In this document: piece by piece, positions 1 through 7,709 of the stretch | Layout: the number at the start of each line of letters is the position of its first letter | Position numbering within the stretch: the stretch's first letter is position 1 | NCBI GenBank assembly: GCA_902786925.1 | Contig: CADAEK010000003.1 | Location: 1-64,000, forward strand | Reading direction: 5' to 3' | DNA length: 64,000 nt | Source of the DNA: an uncultured Bacteroidales bacterium | GTDB lineage: Bacteria > Bacteroidota > Bacteroidia > Bacteroidales > Bacteroidaceae | Notes under the pieces: model-generated | Seen by the model: only the letters and a program-made list of their open reading frames with translations | Databases searched by the model: none | What the model was told of the DNA's origin: nothing | Translations under genes and position numbers: made by a program

Positions 1-41
1 CAAAGAGCTATTCTGTGCGCCTCCCTTCCGGAAAGCGAGTG

Positions 42-49
42 CAAAGGTA
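42..49 (-). promoter_or_regulatory. -7 promoter box of a leftward gene outside the window
   Basis: The minus strand reads TACCTTTG, an exact match to the Bacteroidota -7 consensus TAnnTTTG. It points left, so it should serve a gene that begins just before base 1. Confidence 0.55.
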
Positions 50-656
50 CTGCCTTTTTAATTAATGGCAAAATATTACAGCAACTTTTTTGAAAGAAAG
101 TGGCAAAATAGGAGGTTGAGGACACAATTATGGCAGGAAAACACTAAAAAGACCCTCAAAGGCGGTCACAAAGGGTGCTTTCACCCGTTTAGAGGGGCAA
201 CTGCCTCCTTTATAAATTCGCCCAATTTATAGGCAGAATCGAGCATTGAACACGGCTAAAGAGAATGGCAAAAAGGCTATTCCATCGGCGCAGAAAGGCT
301 TGTAGGCAAAGCATACACGACTTAGCAAGCAAGTCACATATGAAAGAACGGGCAAGCCTAACTGCAACGAGTGGAATAACCTTTACTGCATTTATAGAAA
401 GCCGCTCTTATGGGGGCAAGGATATCACTTCGTGTGACTTTCACTCCAATGAGGGTTTACAATAGGTCTATGAAGAGACTGTTTCGAGTCGCCCATTATC
501 CAATAGCTCCCTCGTTTTACACATTATTTATTATTATATAAGCTCTCGTGAACATAATTATATAAGCATATCTCCAAAAAAGACTCTTCACCTAACAGCA
601 TGATGCCCTCTAGGATTTCTCCCCTATCCTATTCGAGGGTTCCTCAGCACCTCAAA

Positions 657-723
657 ACCGACGTCGACGAGGTCGGTGCGGCGATGTCGACGAGGTCGGT
701 CAACCGATGTCGACGACATCGGT
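657..723. repeat. Palindrome array 1: three units at 23-bp period
   Basis: Three 21-bp units start at 657, 680 and 703, separated by 2-bp linkers, so the period is exactly 23. Each unit has 10-base arms around one central base. Arms are variants of ACCGAyGTCG. The third unit is a perfect inverted repeat (arms ACCGATGTCG and CGACATCGGT), the first has one mismatch, and the second starts GGCGATGTCG. All three share the central heptamer TCGACGA. The array matches array 2 (14012-14078) in reverse complement. Confidence 0.9.
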
Positions 724-784
724 TTAGGAGACGAAGGGCACGTGCCTGTGAAATGAAGGTATTGTGGAATCGAAAGTTTTTTCG

Positions 785-792
785 TAATTTTG
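785..792 (+). promoter_or_regulatory. -7 promoter box of the HU-like gene
   Basis: TAATTTTG matches TAnnTTTG and lies 46 bases before the HU-like start codon. Confidence 0.65.
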
Positions 793-838
793 CAGACAAA
801 ACACACGTATTACAATTGTCACTACAAAGGAAAACTCT

Positions 839-1264
839 ATGGCTATACCGTATAGAAAAAGAAAGAAAAAGATTCTTGGCCCTGATCATCAGCAACATGA
901 GGCATGGGTGATGGAGCAGTTTAGTTATGATCCGATTAAGTTCGAGGATTTTGTGAAGGAGTGCGTAATGGCACAGGGAGTGTCGGAAGCTCAAGTGAAA
1001 GGCATCGCCAGCGCTATGTCAAACCGCCTGCGAACTTATTTCACAATGGGTCACAGCGTGCAGATTGAGGGCATTGGCACTCTCAAACCCACCTTTAATG
1101 CACACAGCGCTGAAACGCCTGAAGAACTGGGAAACCAGAATGTGTTCAAGATGAAAGTGCAGTTCTATCCACACAAGGAGTTCAAAGAGGTGCTGCGCAA
1201 CATGACGGTGGTGGACATAGATGCCATCAACGAACTTCCTGGAGAAGAAGAGGTTGCCCAATAG
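839..1264 (+). CDS. HU-family-like DNA-binding protein
   Basis: The 141-residue product resembles the Bacteroidota HU-like proteins that are longer than canonical HU (about 90 residues). A basic N-terminus (residues 5-12, rich in Arg and Lys) is followed by an HU-like helical part (about residues 30-65) and a beta region with the pattern VQIEGIGTLKP at about residues 78-88, which corresponds to the conserved V-x-L-x-G-F-G-T-F element of HU. The C-terminus is acidic. It would bind DNA, perhaps as a nucleoid component. The ATG at 839 follows the promoter box by about 46 bases. It is followed on the same strand by an AraC-type regulator that has its own promoter box. The family assignment is fairly secure; the specific role is not. 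Confidence 0.75.
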   Translation: MAIPYRKRKKKILGPDHQQHEAWVMEQFSYDPIKFEDFVKECVMAQGVSEAQVKGIASAMSNRLRTYFTMGHSVQIEGIGTLKPTFNAHSAETPEELGNQNVFKMKVQFYPHKEFKEVLRNMTVVDIDAINELPGEEEVAQ

Positions 1265-1342
1265 GCGACGAGGATGCCAAGCGGAATTCTTTAGAAAGCT
1301 TAAAAATGACTGTCCGAACCATCAAGTCGGAAAAATAATTTA

Positions 1343-1350
1343 TAACTTTG
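1343..1350 (+). promoter_or_regulatory. -7 promoter box of the AraC-type gene
   Basis: TAACTTTG matches TAnnTTTG. It lies only 8 bases before ATG 1359, so the mRNA leader would be very short. It argues against any start upstream of 1343. Confidence 0.55.
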
Positions 1351-1358
1351 CAGGCGAA

Positions 1359-1772
1359 ATGCACAAGCAGGGAATTCACAAAGACCGTATTGACGCCATC
1401 CTCATCAAGGGCAAGAAGTATCGGGAGCCAGACTTTTCCGCTCAAACACTGGCGGAAATGCTGGAGGTGTCGGCGTCAAAATTGTCACGCATCATCAAAG
1501 ATGAATATGGAATGGCCTATGCTGACATAGTGCATGGCTACCGCATCCAAGATGCCAAACGCTACCTGAAGGACGCCCGAATGCTCCCCTATTCTGTTGA
1601 TGACATTGGAACGCTGGTGGGATTTAAGAATCGGCAGTCCTTTTTCGCTGCTTTCCGCAAGGCAACAGGAACCACACCGGAGCGCTATCGACGCGAAAAC
1701 GATGCGACTGAAGGCAGCACTGCCCCAACAGGTGAAGAGCCACAGGCCATCAGGAAGGGAAGTCGCACTTGA
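1359..1772 (+). CDS. Small AraC-type helix-turn-helix regulator
   Basis: The 137-residue protein is almost entirely a two-helix-turn-helix AraC/XylS DNA-binding domain. The first HTH is around residues 27-50 (SAQTLAEMLEVSASKLSRII). The second is around residues 80-105, with the signature VGFKNRQSFFAAFRKATGTTP, where GF, S-F and F-K-x-x-G-x-T-P are the family hallmarks. There is no N-terminal sensing domain, so it either binds an unknown partner or acts constitutively. An open frame reaches back to 1221 but overlaps the upstream gene and the promoter box, so ATG 1359 is preferred. The dipeptidyl peptidase gene starts 38 bases downstream and may be cotranscribed. Confidence 0.8.
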   Translation: MHKQGIHKDRIDAILIKGKKYREPDFSAQTLAEMLEVSASKLSRIIKDEYGMAYADIVHGYRIQDAKRYLKDARMLPYSVDDIGTLVGFKNRQSFFAAFRKATGTTPERYRRENDATEGSTAPTGEEPQAIRKGSRT

Positions 1773-1810
1773 GAAAAACGCAGATAAATAAACATACGAT
1801 ATCAGACAGA

Positions 1811-3841
1811 ATGAACAAGACAGTAAAAACAATGATGATTACAGCACTGATGACTGTTGGAGCAGGCACGACGAATGCTCAACAGAACAGTTCCAAAACG
1901 GCTTCGTCGGACAAATTGGAAGGAACTTTTGAGTACAGCAATGAGCGTTTTGCAGACCTGCAAATGCTACGCTACAAAGTAGAAGGGTTTGAAAACCTCT
2001 CGCTGAAACAGAAGACCTTCATCTATTATCTGCAAGAAGCAGCCCTCTATGGCCGCGACATCCTCTTCGACCAAAACGGCAAGTACAACCTGCGCATCCG
2101 CCAAATCATGGAGAATCTCTATACAAACTACAAAGGCGACCGCAACGGAAAGGACTTCAAGGCTTTCGAAGAATACCTGAAGCGCTTATGGTTCTCCAAC
2201 GGCATACACCATCACTATGGATGCGAGAAGTTTGTGCCAGGATTCAGCCAGAAATGGTTTAAAGAACAAACGAATTGCACCGATGAAATCGCTGATGTTA
2301 TCTTCAATCCAGAAACGATGAAGAAGCGCGTGAATCTTGCTGACGGCGATGACCTGGTGAAGACAAGCGCCTGCAATTACTACGAGAATGTAACCCAAGC
2401 TGAGGCGGAAGCGTTTTATGAGAAGCAGAAAGCTGAGGGCGATGCATTGCATCCTGTAATGTACGGCATGAATTCGCGCCTTGTAAAGACAAAAAACGGC
2501 GAACTCATCGAGAAAAAGTGGACCACGAGCAGCATGTATGGTGCAGCGCTGAAGAAGATTGTCGAGAACTTAAAGCTGGCGCGCCCCTATGCAGAGGATG
2601 CACAACAGCAGAAGGTTATCGACCTACTCATTTCCTACTATGAGACAGGTGATTTGAAAACCTTTGACCAGTATTCCATCGCATGGGTGAAGAACACGGA
2701 ACCACTGGTGGACTTTGTCAACGGATTTATTGAATGTTATGGCGACCCACTGGGATTGAAATGCTCTTGGGAAGGCTTCGTCAACTTCAAAGACATCGAG
2801 GCGACTAAGCGCACGGAAACCTTAAGTGCCAACGCCCAGTGGTTTGAAGACCATTCCCCTGTTGCACCTGAGTTCAAAAAGGAGAAGGTAAAGGGCATTA
2901 CTGCTAAAGTCATCAAAGCGGCTATACTGGCAGGCGACCTTTATCCATCGACTGCCATCGGCATCAATCTCCCTAACAGCAACTGGGTTCGCGCAGAACA
3001 CGGATCCAAGTCCGTCACCATCGGCAACCTTACTCATGCCTACAGCCAAGCAGCTAAGGGCAACGGCATGCTGCAAGAGTTCTCTTATGGACCCGAAGAG
3101 ATAGCGCTGATGGAAAAATATGACGATTTGACCAGCGATTTACACACGGATTTGCACGAATGTCTCGGCCATGGCAGCGGAAAGCTTCTGGAAGGCGTGG
3201 ATGCAGACAGTCTGAAGGCATACGGCAGCACGATTGAAGAGGCACGCGCCGACTTGTTTGCACTTTACTATCTGGCCGATCCTAAGCTGGTGGAGCTTGG
3301 TCTTGTGCCCGACGGCGAGGCTTATAAGGCGGCTTACATCGGTGAGATGCAGAACGCTCTGCTGACCCAATTGGTGCGCATCAATTTAGGAAATGACATT
3401 GAAGAGGCACATATGCGTAACCGCGCACTCATCGCACGATGGGCATACGAGCACGGCAAAGCTGACAACGTCATGGAATTTGTGAAACGTGACGGCAAGA
3501 CCTACTTGAAAATCAACGACTACCAGAAACTCAGAGGCCTATTCGGAGAACTACTGGCGGAGATTCAGCGTGTGAAGTCGACAGGCGATTTCAAGGGGGC
3601 ACAAGCACTCGTTGAGACATACGGAGTGAAGATTGACCCCGAACTCCACAAGGAGATTCTCGACCGTTACGCAAAACTCAACATTGCTCCATACAAGGGC
3701 TTTATCAATCCTGTCTATACCGCCGTACGTGATGCACAAGGCAATATCACAGACGTAACCATCTCTTACACGGAAGGATATGCCGAGCAAATGCTGCGCT
3801 ATAGCAAGGACTATTCTACTCTTCCACTCATCAATGAATAA
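1811..3841 (+). CDS. Dipeptidyl peptidase III (M49 zinc metallopeptidase)
   Basis: The 676-residue protein belongs to peptidase family M49, which releases dipeptides from peptide N-termini. The M49-specific zinc motif HExxxH appears as HECLGHGSG near residue 448, and the second motif as EEARAD near residue 475. Together they supply the two His and one Glu zinc ligands and the catalytic Glu. Length matches bacterial DPP III. The N-terminus (MNKTVKTMMITALMTVGAG, then an Ala-Gln cleavage region) looks like a signal peptide, so it is probably exported. ATG 1811 is chosen because it places the signal peptide at the start; the frame itself opens at 1769. The last 8 bases overlap the next gene, which suggests translational coupling. 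Confidence 0.93.
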   Translation: MNKTVKTMMITALMTVGAGTTNAQQNSSKTASSDKLEGTFEYSNERFADLQMLRYKVEGFENLSLKQKTFIYYLQEAALYGRDILFDQNGKYNLRIRQIMENLYTNYKGDRNGKDFKAFEEYLKRLWFSNGIHHHYGCEKFVPGFSQKWFKEQTNCTDEIADVIFNPETMKKRVNLADGDDLVKTSACNYYENVTQAEAEAFYEKQKAEGDALHPVMYGMNSRLVKTKNGELIEKKWTTSSMYGAALKKIVENLKLARPYAEDAQQQKVIDLLISYYETGDLKTFDQYSIAWVKNTEPLVDFVNGFIECYGDPLGLKCSWEGFVNFKDIEATKRTETLSANAQWFEDHSPVAPEFKKEKVKGITAKVIKAAILAGDLYPSTAIGINLPNSNWVRAEHGSKSVTIGNLTHAYSQAAKGNGMLQEFSYGPEEIALMEKYDDLTSDLHTDLHECLGHGSGKLLEGVDADSLKAYGSTIEEARADLFALYYLADPKLVELGLVPDGEAYKAAYIGEMQNALLTQLVRINLGNDIEEAHMRNRALIARWAYEHGKADNVMEFVKRDGKTYLKINDYQKLRGLFGELLAEIQRVKSTGDFKGAQALVETYGVKIDPELHKEILDRYAKLNIAPYKGFINPVYTAVRDAQGNITDVTISYTEGYAEQMLRYSKDYSTLPLINE

Positions 3842-4439
3842 CTTCATTAACGTCATCAAAAAGGAACTCCACGCCCAAATGAACGGGGTAGCATCGGCGC
3901 ATGCAAGGCAAACGGCCGACTACCGTATCAATTGGGGCGTGGAGCTGCCACGACTGGTCAATATGGCCGATGAAATCGCTCGTGGCGAATGGAATGAGGC
4001 CAACGAAACAGTCTCATCAATGCGCTCTTTGGCACAAGCGCTGTGGAACGACAGCACCAGAGAGTGCAAGATTCTGGCCTGCATGCTCATGCCTGCCGAA
4101 GAGATGTCCGAGGAAGTGTGCGACATTTGGGCCGAAAGCATTCAGACAGAAGAAATCGCTACCATGTTCTGCATGTATCTCACTCAGCGCTTGCCATACG
4201 CCAGCACAAAAGCCTTTGAATGGATAGCACATGAGGAGGTGATGCTGCAAACTTGCGGGTTCTTGACCCTCTGCCACCTCATCCGGAAATACAACCTGAG
4301 CGAAGAGGCTGAGGCGGAATTCTTGGACCAGGCGGGGGCTGCATTGGACAACAAGTATGCAACAAAGGCCCTGCAGATTTATGCATCAAAGAGCGCAGAG
4401 AACAGACGAAAAGCCAAAAAAGTGGCTGATTATTTGTAG
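3834..4439 (+). CDS. DNA alkylation repair (AlkD-like) HEAT-repeat protein
   Basis: The 201-residue all-helical protein resembles the ALK/AlkD family of HEAT-like repeat DNA glycosylases and their non-catalytic relatives. Features include W-x-S-x-x-x-E-x-K-like helices (LWNDSTRECKILACMLM at about residues 66-82) and later helices with WIAHEEVMLQTCGF. These proteins act on or bind alkylated DNA in the cytoplasm. The ATG at 3834 overlaps the end of the dipeptidyl peptidase gene by 8 bases. I cannot confirm catalytic residues, so it could be a non-enzymatic HEAT protein. Confidence 0.7.
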   Translation: MNNFINVIKKELHAQMNGVASAHARQTADYRINWGVELPRLVNMADEIARGEWNEANETVSSMRSLAQALWNDSTRECKILACMLMPAEEMSEEVCDIWAESIQTEEIATMFCMYLTQRLPYASTKAFEWIAHEEVMLQTCGFLTLCHLIRKYNLSEEAEAEFLDQAGAALDNKYATKALQIYASKSAENRRKAKKVADYL

Positions 4440-4456
4440 CGCCCACAGAAAAGCAG

Positions 4457-4464
4457 TAAATTTG
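4457..4464 (+). promoter_or_regulatory. -7 promoter box of the Fur-family gene
   Basis: TAAATTTG matches TAnnTTTG. It ends where an alternative GTG start (4464) would lie, which is why the ATG at 4488 is chosen for the gene. Confidence 0.55.
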
Positions 4465-4487
4465 TGCCCATATTGTGCTCAGGCCGT

Positions 4488-5063
4488 ATGAAAGAGGCAA
4501 TTAACGACGGTTCAAAGAAGAAGGATAATGCACGCGACATCCTCGCACGCTACATGTCAGAACAAGGAATGCGCAAAACTCCTGAACGATTTGCCATTCT
4601 GGATGTTGTGATGCGGATGAAGGGGCATCACAGTGCAGATGAGATTCTCACCATGATGCCACAAGACTTTCCCGTCAGCAGAGGCACCATCTACAGCACA
4701 TTGGCGCTGCTGGTGGAATGTGGCTTAGCCTATAACCATCAGACTGAAGGCGCCACCCTGTATGAATGCGCATTCGGCAAGCAGCCCCATCACCACTACA
4801 TCTGCACAGGATGCCACAAGATATGGGACCTGCATGATTCCACCATCGAGCAGGCGGTTTCGAAAATGAAAACGCCACGCTTCAAGAAGTTGCGATGCAG
4901 CACCTACATTTACGGCCTCTGCAACATCTGCCAGGCTAAGCTGGCGCGTGTCAAGAAGAAAATGGAGAAGCAGAAGGAAGCCAGCATGACACGTGAAGAA
5001 AGACGCTTTGCCCGCATCAACGAAGAGTTAGCGAAAGCCGCTGAATGGTTCAAAGAAAATTAA
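4488..5063 (+). CDS. Fur-family metal-dependent transcriptional regulator
   Basis: The 191-residue protein has a winged-helix domain (about residues 18-90: RKTPERFAILDVVM, then HHSADEI and SRGTIYSTLALLVECGL) and a C-terminal metal/dimerisation domain with HHHY, C-T-G-C and C-N-I-C. The two CxxC pairs would form the structural zinc site and the His cluster a regulatory metal site. That suits a Fur, Zur or PerR type repressor; the ligand cannot be read from sequence. A charged Lys/Glu-rich tail of about 40 residues follows the second CxxC, longer than in typical Fur. purA starts 21 bases downstream, so the two may be cotranscribed. Confidence 0.88.
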   Translation: MKEAINDGSKKKDNARDILARYMSEQGMRKTPERFAILDVVMRMKGHHSADEILTMMPQDFPVSRGTIYSTLALLVECGLAYNHQTEGATLYECAFGKQPHHHYICTGCHKIWDLHDSTIEQAVSKMKTPRFKKLRCSTYIYGLCNICQAKLARVKKKMEKQKEASMTREERRFARINEELAKAAEWFKEN

Positions 5064-5084
5064 ACCAATAAACTAAATAGAACA

Positions 5085-6353
5085 ATGAAAGTAGATGTAC
5101 TGTTAGGTCTTCAATGGGGAGACGAAGGTAAAGGTAAGGTAGTGGATGTATTGACACCTCGCTATGACGTTGTAGCCCGCTTCCAGGGAGGTCCTAACGC
5201 AGGACACACGCTCGAGTTCGAAGGAGAGAAGTATGTTCTTCGTTCCATTCCATCGGGCATTTTCCAAGGCGAGAAGGTTAATATCATTGGTAACGGCGTG
5301 GTGCTGGCTCCAGACCTCTTCATGGATGAAGCCAAAGACCTTGAGAAGAGCGGTCACAACCTCAAGAACCGCCTCCATATCTCAAAGAAAGCGCACCTCA
5401 TCATGCCAACACACCGTCTGCTCGACGCTGCATACGAAGCAGCTAAAGGCAAGAACAAAGTGGGCACTACAGGCAAAGGCATCGGCCCCACTTACACCGA
5501 CAAAACAAGCCGCAACGGTTTGCGCGTAGGTGATATCCTCGACAACTTCGAAGAGAAGTACGCAGCACACAAAGCACGTCACGAGGAAATCCTCAAGAGC
5601 CTCAACTATACCGACTACGATATCACAGAGGTGGAAAAGAAGTGGATGGAGGGCATCGAATACATCAAGCAGTTCCAGCTTGTTGACTCAGAGCACGAAA
5701 TCAACAACCTCCTGAAGCAAGGCAAATCAGTCCTCTGCGAAGGCGCACAAGGCACAATGCTTGATATCGACTTCGGCTCTTACCCCTTCGTTACATCATC
5801 TAACACTATCTGTGCTGGTGCTTGCATCGGCTTGGGCGTAGGTCCTAACAAGATAGGCGATGTATTCGGCATCATCAAGGCTTACTGCACACGCGTTGGT
5901 GCTGGCCCATTCCCTACAGAGCTGTTTGATGAGACCGGTGCCAAGATTCGTGCTATTGGCCATGAGTACGGCGCTGTGACAGGACGTGAGCGTCGTTGTG
6001 GCTGGATTGACCTTGTAGCACTGAAGTACGCCATCATGGTGAGCGGCGTTACCAAGCTTATCATGATGAAGAGCGACGTGCTTGACGACTTCGAGACTAT
6101 CAAGGCTTGTACTGCCTACAAGCTGAAGGATGGTAGCGTCATCGACTACTTCCCATACGACATCAGCGACGGTCTGATCGAGCCTGTTTACACAGAGCTG
6201 CCCGGATGGAAGACAGACCTCACCAAGATTACTTCAGAGTCCGAGTTCCCGAAGGCTTTCGCAGACTATATTGCCTTCCTCGAGAAAGAGCTCGAAACTC
6301 CTATCACTATCGTCAGCGTTGGTCCAGACCGTGAACAAACGATAGAAAGATAA
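5085..6353 (+). CDS. purA: Adenylosuccinate synthetase
   Basis: The 422-residue enzyme forms adenylosuccinate from IMP, aspartate and GTP, the first committed step to AMP. The N-terminal phosphate-binding loop GLQWGDEGKGKVVD and the adjacent GGPNAGHT are diagnostic. TTGKGIGPTY, the GAQGTMLDIDFGSYPFVTSS region and GRERRCGWIDLVALKYA are further family motifs. Length matches the family. The ATG has an AT-rich Bacteroidota-style leader. A TPR regulator gene begins 11 bases after the stop, so readthrough transcription is likely although the functions look unrelated. Confidence 0.97.
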   Translation: MKVDVLLGLQWGDEGKGKVVDVLTPRYDVVARFQGGPNAGHTLEFEGEKYVLRSIPSGIFQGEKVNIIGNGVVLAPDLFMDEAKDLEKSGHNLKNRLHISKKAHLIMPTHRLLDAAYEAAKGKNKVGTTGKGIGPTYTDKTSRNGLRVGDILDNFEEKYAAHKARHEEILKSLNYTDYDITEVEKKWMEGIEYIKQFQLVDSEHEINNLLKQGKSVLCEGAQGTMLDIDFGSYPFVTSSNTICAGACIGLGVGPNKIGDVFGIIKAYCTRVGAGPFPTELFDETGAKIRAIGHEYGAVTGRERRCGWIDLVALKYAIMVSGVTKLIMMKSDVLDDFETIKACTAYKLKDGSVIDYFPYDISDGLIEPVYTELPGWKTDLTKITSESEFPKAFADYIAFLEKELETPITIVSVGPDREQTIER

Positions 6354-6364
6354 CATATTCCCGA

Positions 6365-7543
6365 ATGAGACGGACCGCCTTTTCATTCCTTCTTATCATC
6401 ATACTGACTACCTTCTGTACGAGCAGGAGGAGTCAGTATGGTGTTGTTTTAGCGGATATAGACCGTCTCACCGAGGTTAATGCCGACAGCGCCAGGCGCT
6501 TGCTGGCTGGACTTAGCGACGAGATGAACGACGCTCCGGCGGAAGTCCAAGCATATTACCAGCTCCTGCTGGTGAAAGCGGATGACAAGGCCCATGTGCG
6601 CCACACCTCCGACTCGTTGATTAACACAGTCGCTACATATTTCAAGAAGAATCCCCAAAGTGGGCATTTGCCTGAAGCCTACTACTATGTTGGGCGCGTC
6701 AACTCCGACTTGCAGAACGGAGAGAGAGCCTTCATCTTCTTCCAAAAAGCACTCTTGGAAGACAGCACTCACGTGTCTATTCATCTCAAGAGCCGCATCT
6801 ACGCACAGATTGGCTACATCTATCTGCGCAATAGCCTCTATGAGGAAGCGATCAACATGCAGCAGCTTGCCTATTTCTATTGCAAGCAAGAGGGTGACAC
6901 TCTGGGCATGAGATATAGCGCTGAGGACATCCAGACCATCACGGCTCTTGCCGCTATCGATAGCGTCAGAGACGCATTCAAGACAGAGCGCTTAATGAAA
7001 GTACAAAAGCTGGCAGAGCAAGTCAAGAGCCAAGCGCTGTATGAGAAAAACGCAAAGTTGCAGGAAGAAAACACTCGAAACAGACTCATTGCATGGGGCG
7101 GCAGCATCGGCTTCATCCTTGTTCTGGCAGGAACAGGAGCAATTCTGTATCGGCGGTACAAACACCATCACGACCAAAGCACCGACACCACGCTTTCCTA
7201 TGCAAAGAAGCGTCAATTCTACGACAAAGACATTGACGAACTGCTGGCCACACATATATATAATAATAAAGCACTAAAAGAGGCTGACTGGAAGACGATA
7301 GAAACGGGGCTTTTGAGCACCTTTCCTGCCTTCAAGGAGAAACTCTTCTCCCTTTACCAACTTTCCGACACCGAGTATCACATATGCATGCTCATCAAGA
7401 TGGAAGTTTCCCCTTCCAATATCGCCAAATTGATGGCTATTGGCAATAGCGCGATCTCTCAAAATCGTCTTCGAATGCAACAAAAAGTGTTCGGCGGCAA
7501 AGGGACGGCCAAGGATTGGGACAAGTTCATCCTCTCCTTATAA
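6365..7543 (+). CDS. Membrane TPR regulator with C-terminal DNA-binding-like domain
   Basis: The 392-residue product starts with a lipoprotein-like signal (Cys near residue 18 in LTTFCTS), then tetratricopeptide-like helices (about residues 35-190), a coiled coil (about 200-232), one membrane segment (about 233-255) and a cytoplasmic C-terminal domain. That last domain has the pattern LSDTEYHICMLIKMEVSPS followed by IAKLMAIGNSAISQNRLRMQ, like a helix-turn-helix. This architecture is common in Bacteroidota as a one-component envelope sensor-regulator. It is paralogous in layout to the protein at 14428-16029 but shorter. No promoter box is seen in the 11-base gap after purA. Confidence 0.7.
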   Translation: MRRTAFSFLLIIILTTFCTSRRSQYGVVLADIDRLTEVNADSARRLLAGLSDEMNDAPAEVQAYYQLLLVKADDKAHVRHTSDSLINTVATYFKKNPQSGHLPEAYYYVGRVNSDLQNGERAFIFFQKALLEDSTHVSIHLKSRIYAQIGYIYLRNSLYEEAINMQQLAYFYCKQEGDTLGMRYSAEDIQTITALAAIDSVRDAFKTERLMKVQKLAEQVKSQALYEKNAKLQEENTRNRLIAWGGSIGFILVLAGTGAILYRRYKHHHDQSTDTTLSYAKKRQFYDKDIDELLATHIYNNKALKEADWKTIETGLLSTFPAFKEKLFSLYQLSDTEYHICMLIKMEVSPSNIAKLMAIGNSAISQNRLRMQQKVFGGKGTAKDWDKFILSL

Positions 7544-7666
7544 CGCACCGATTTACTGCCGATTAGGAAAAGCCTGTAAAATCCTTGTGAACTGTTCATA
7601 AGGGTCTGAAGCGAAATGTGAATTATTTGTAAACTCCATTATTTAGCGCCGATGGAGCGAAAAGTC

Positions 7667-7674
7667 TATCTTTG
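7667..7674 (+). promoter_or_regulatory. -7 promoter box of the DUF4419 gene
   Basis: TATCTTTG matches TAnnTTTG, 35 bases before ATG 7710. It overlaps the GTG at 7674 that would otherwise extend the gene. Confidence 0.6.
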
Positions 7675-7709
7675 TGGCATCAAAATGTTTAACTACAAAG
7701 TCATGTAAG

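Larger units (their letters stand above)
50..838. other. Long intergenic region without a credible gene
   Basis: Nearly 800 bases lie between the leftward promoter and the HU-like gene. A 66-codon frame at 265-465 has arginine-rich, low-complexity content and no recognisable domain, ribosome site or promoter, so I do not call it. I see no tRNA, tmRNA, RNase P or SRP RNA signature. The supported contents are the palindrome array at 657-723 and the promoter at 785-792. An AT-rich 19-mer at 515-533 recurs at 35694-35712. Confidence 0.5.

Noticed and set aside
265-465. 66-codon open frame in the first intergenic region
   Set aside because: No domain, no promoter box or ribosome site, arginine-rich start and no coding-like codon pattern; likely chance.
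657-723. CRISPR array
   Set aside because: Repeat unit is 21 bp palindromic with 2-bp linkers; there are no spacers of 26-40 bp and no cas genes.
624-994. Open frames on the minus strand across palindrome array 1
   Set aside because: They exist because the array is repetitive and GC-rich; they overlap the HU-like gene and its promoter.
1221-1358. Longer N-terminus of the AraC-type regulator
   Set aside because: It would overlap the HU-like gene and contain the promoter box TAACTTTG; the conserved part starts after ATG 1359.
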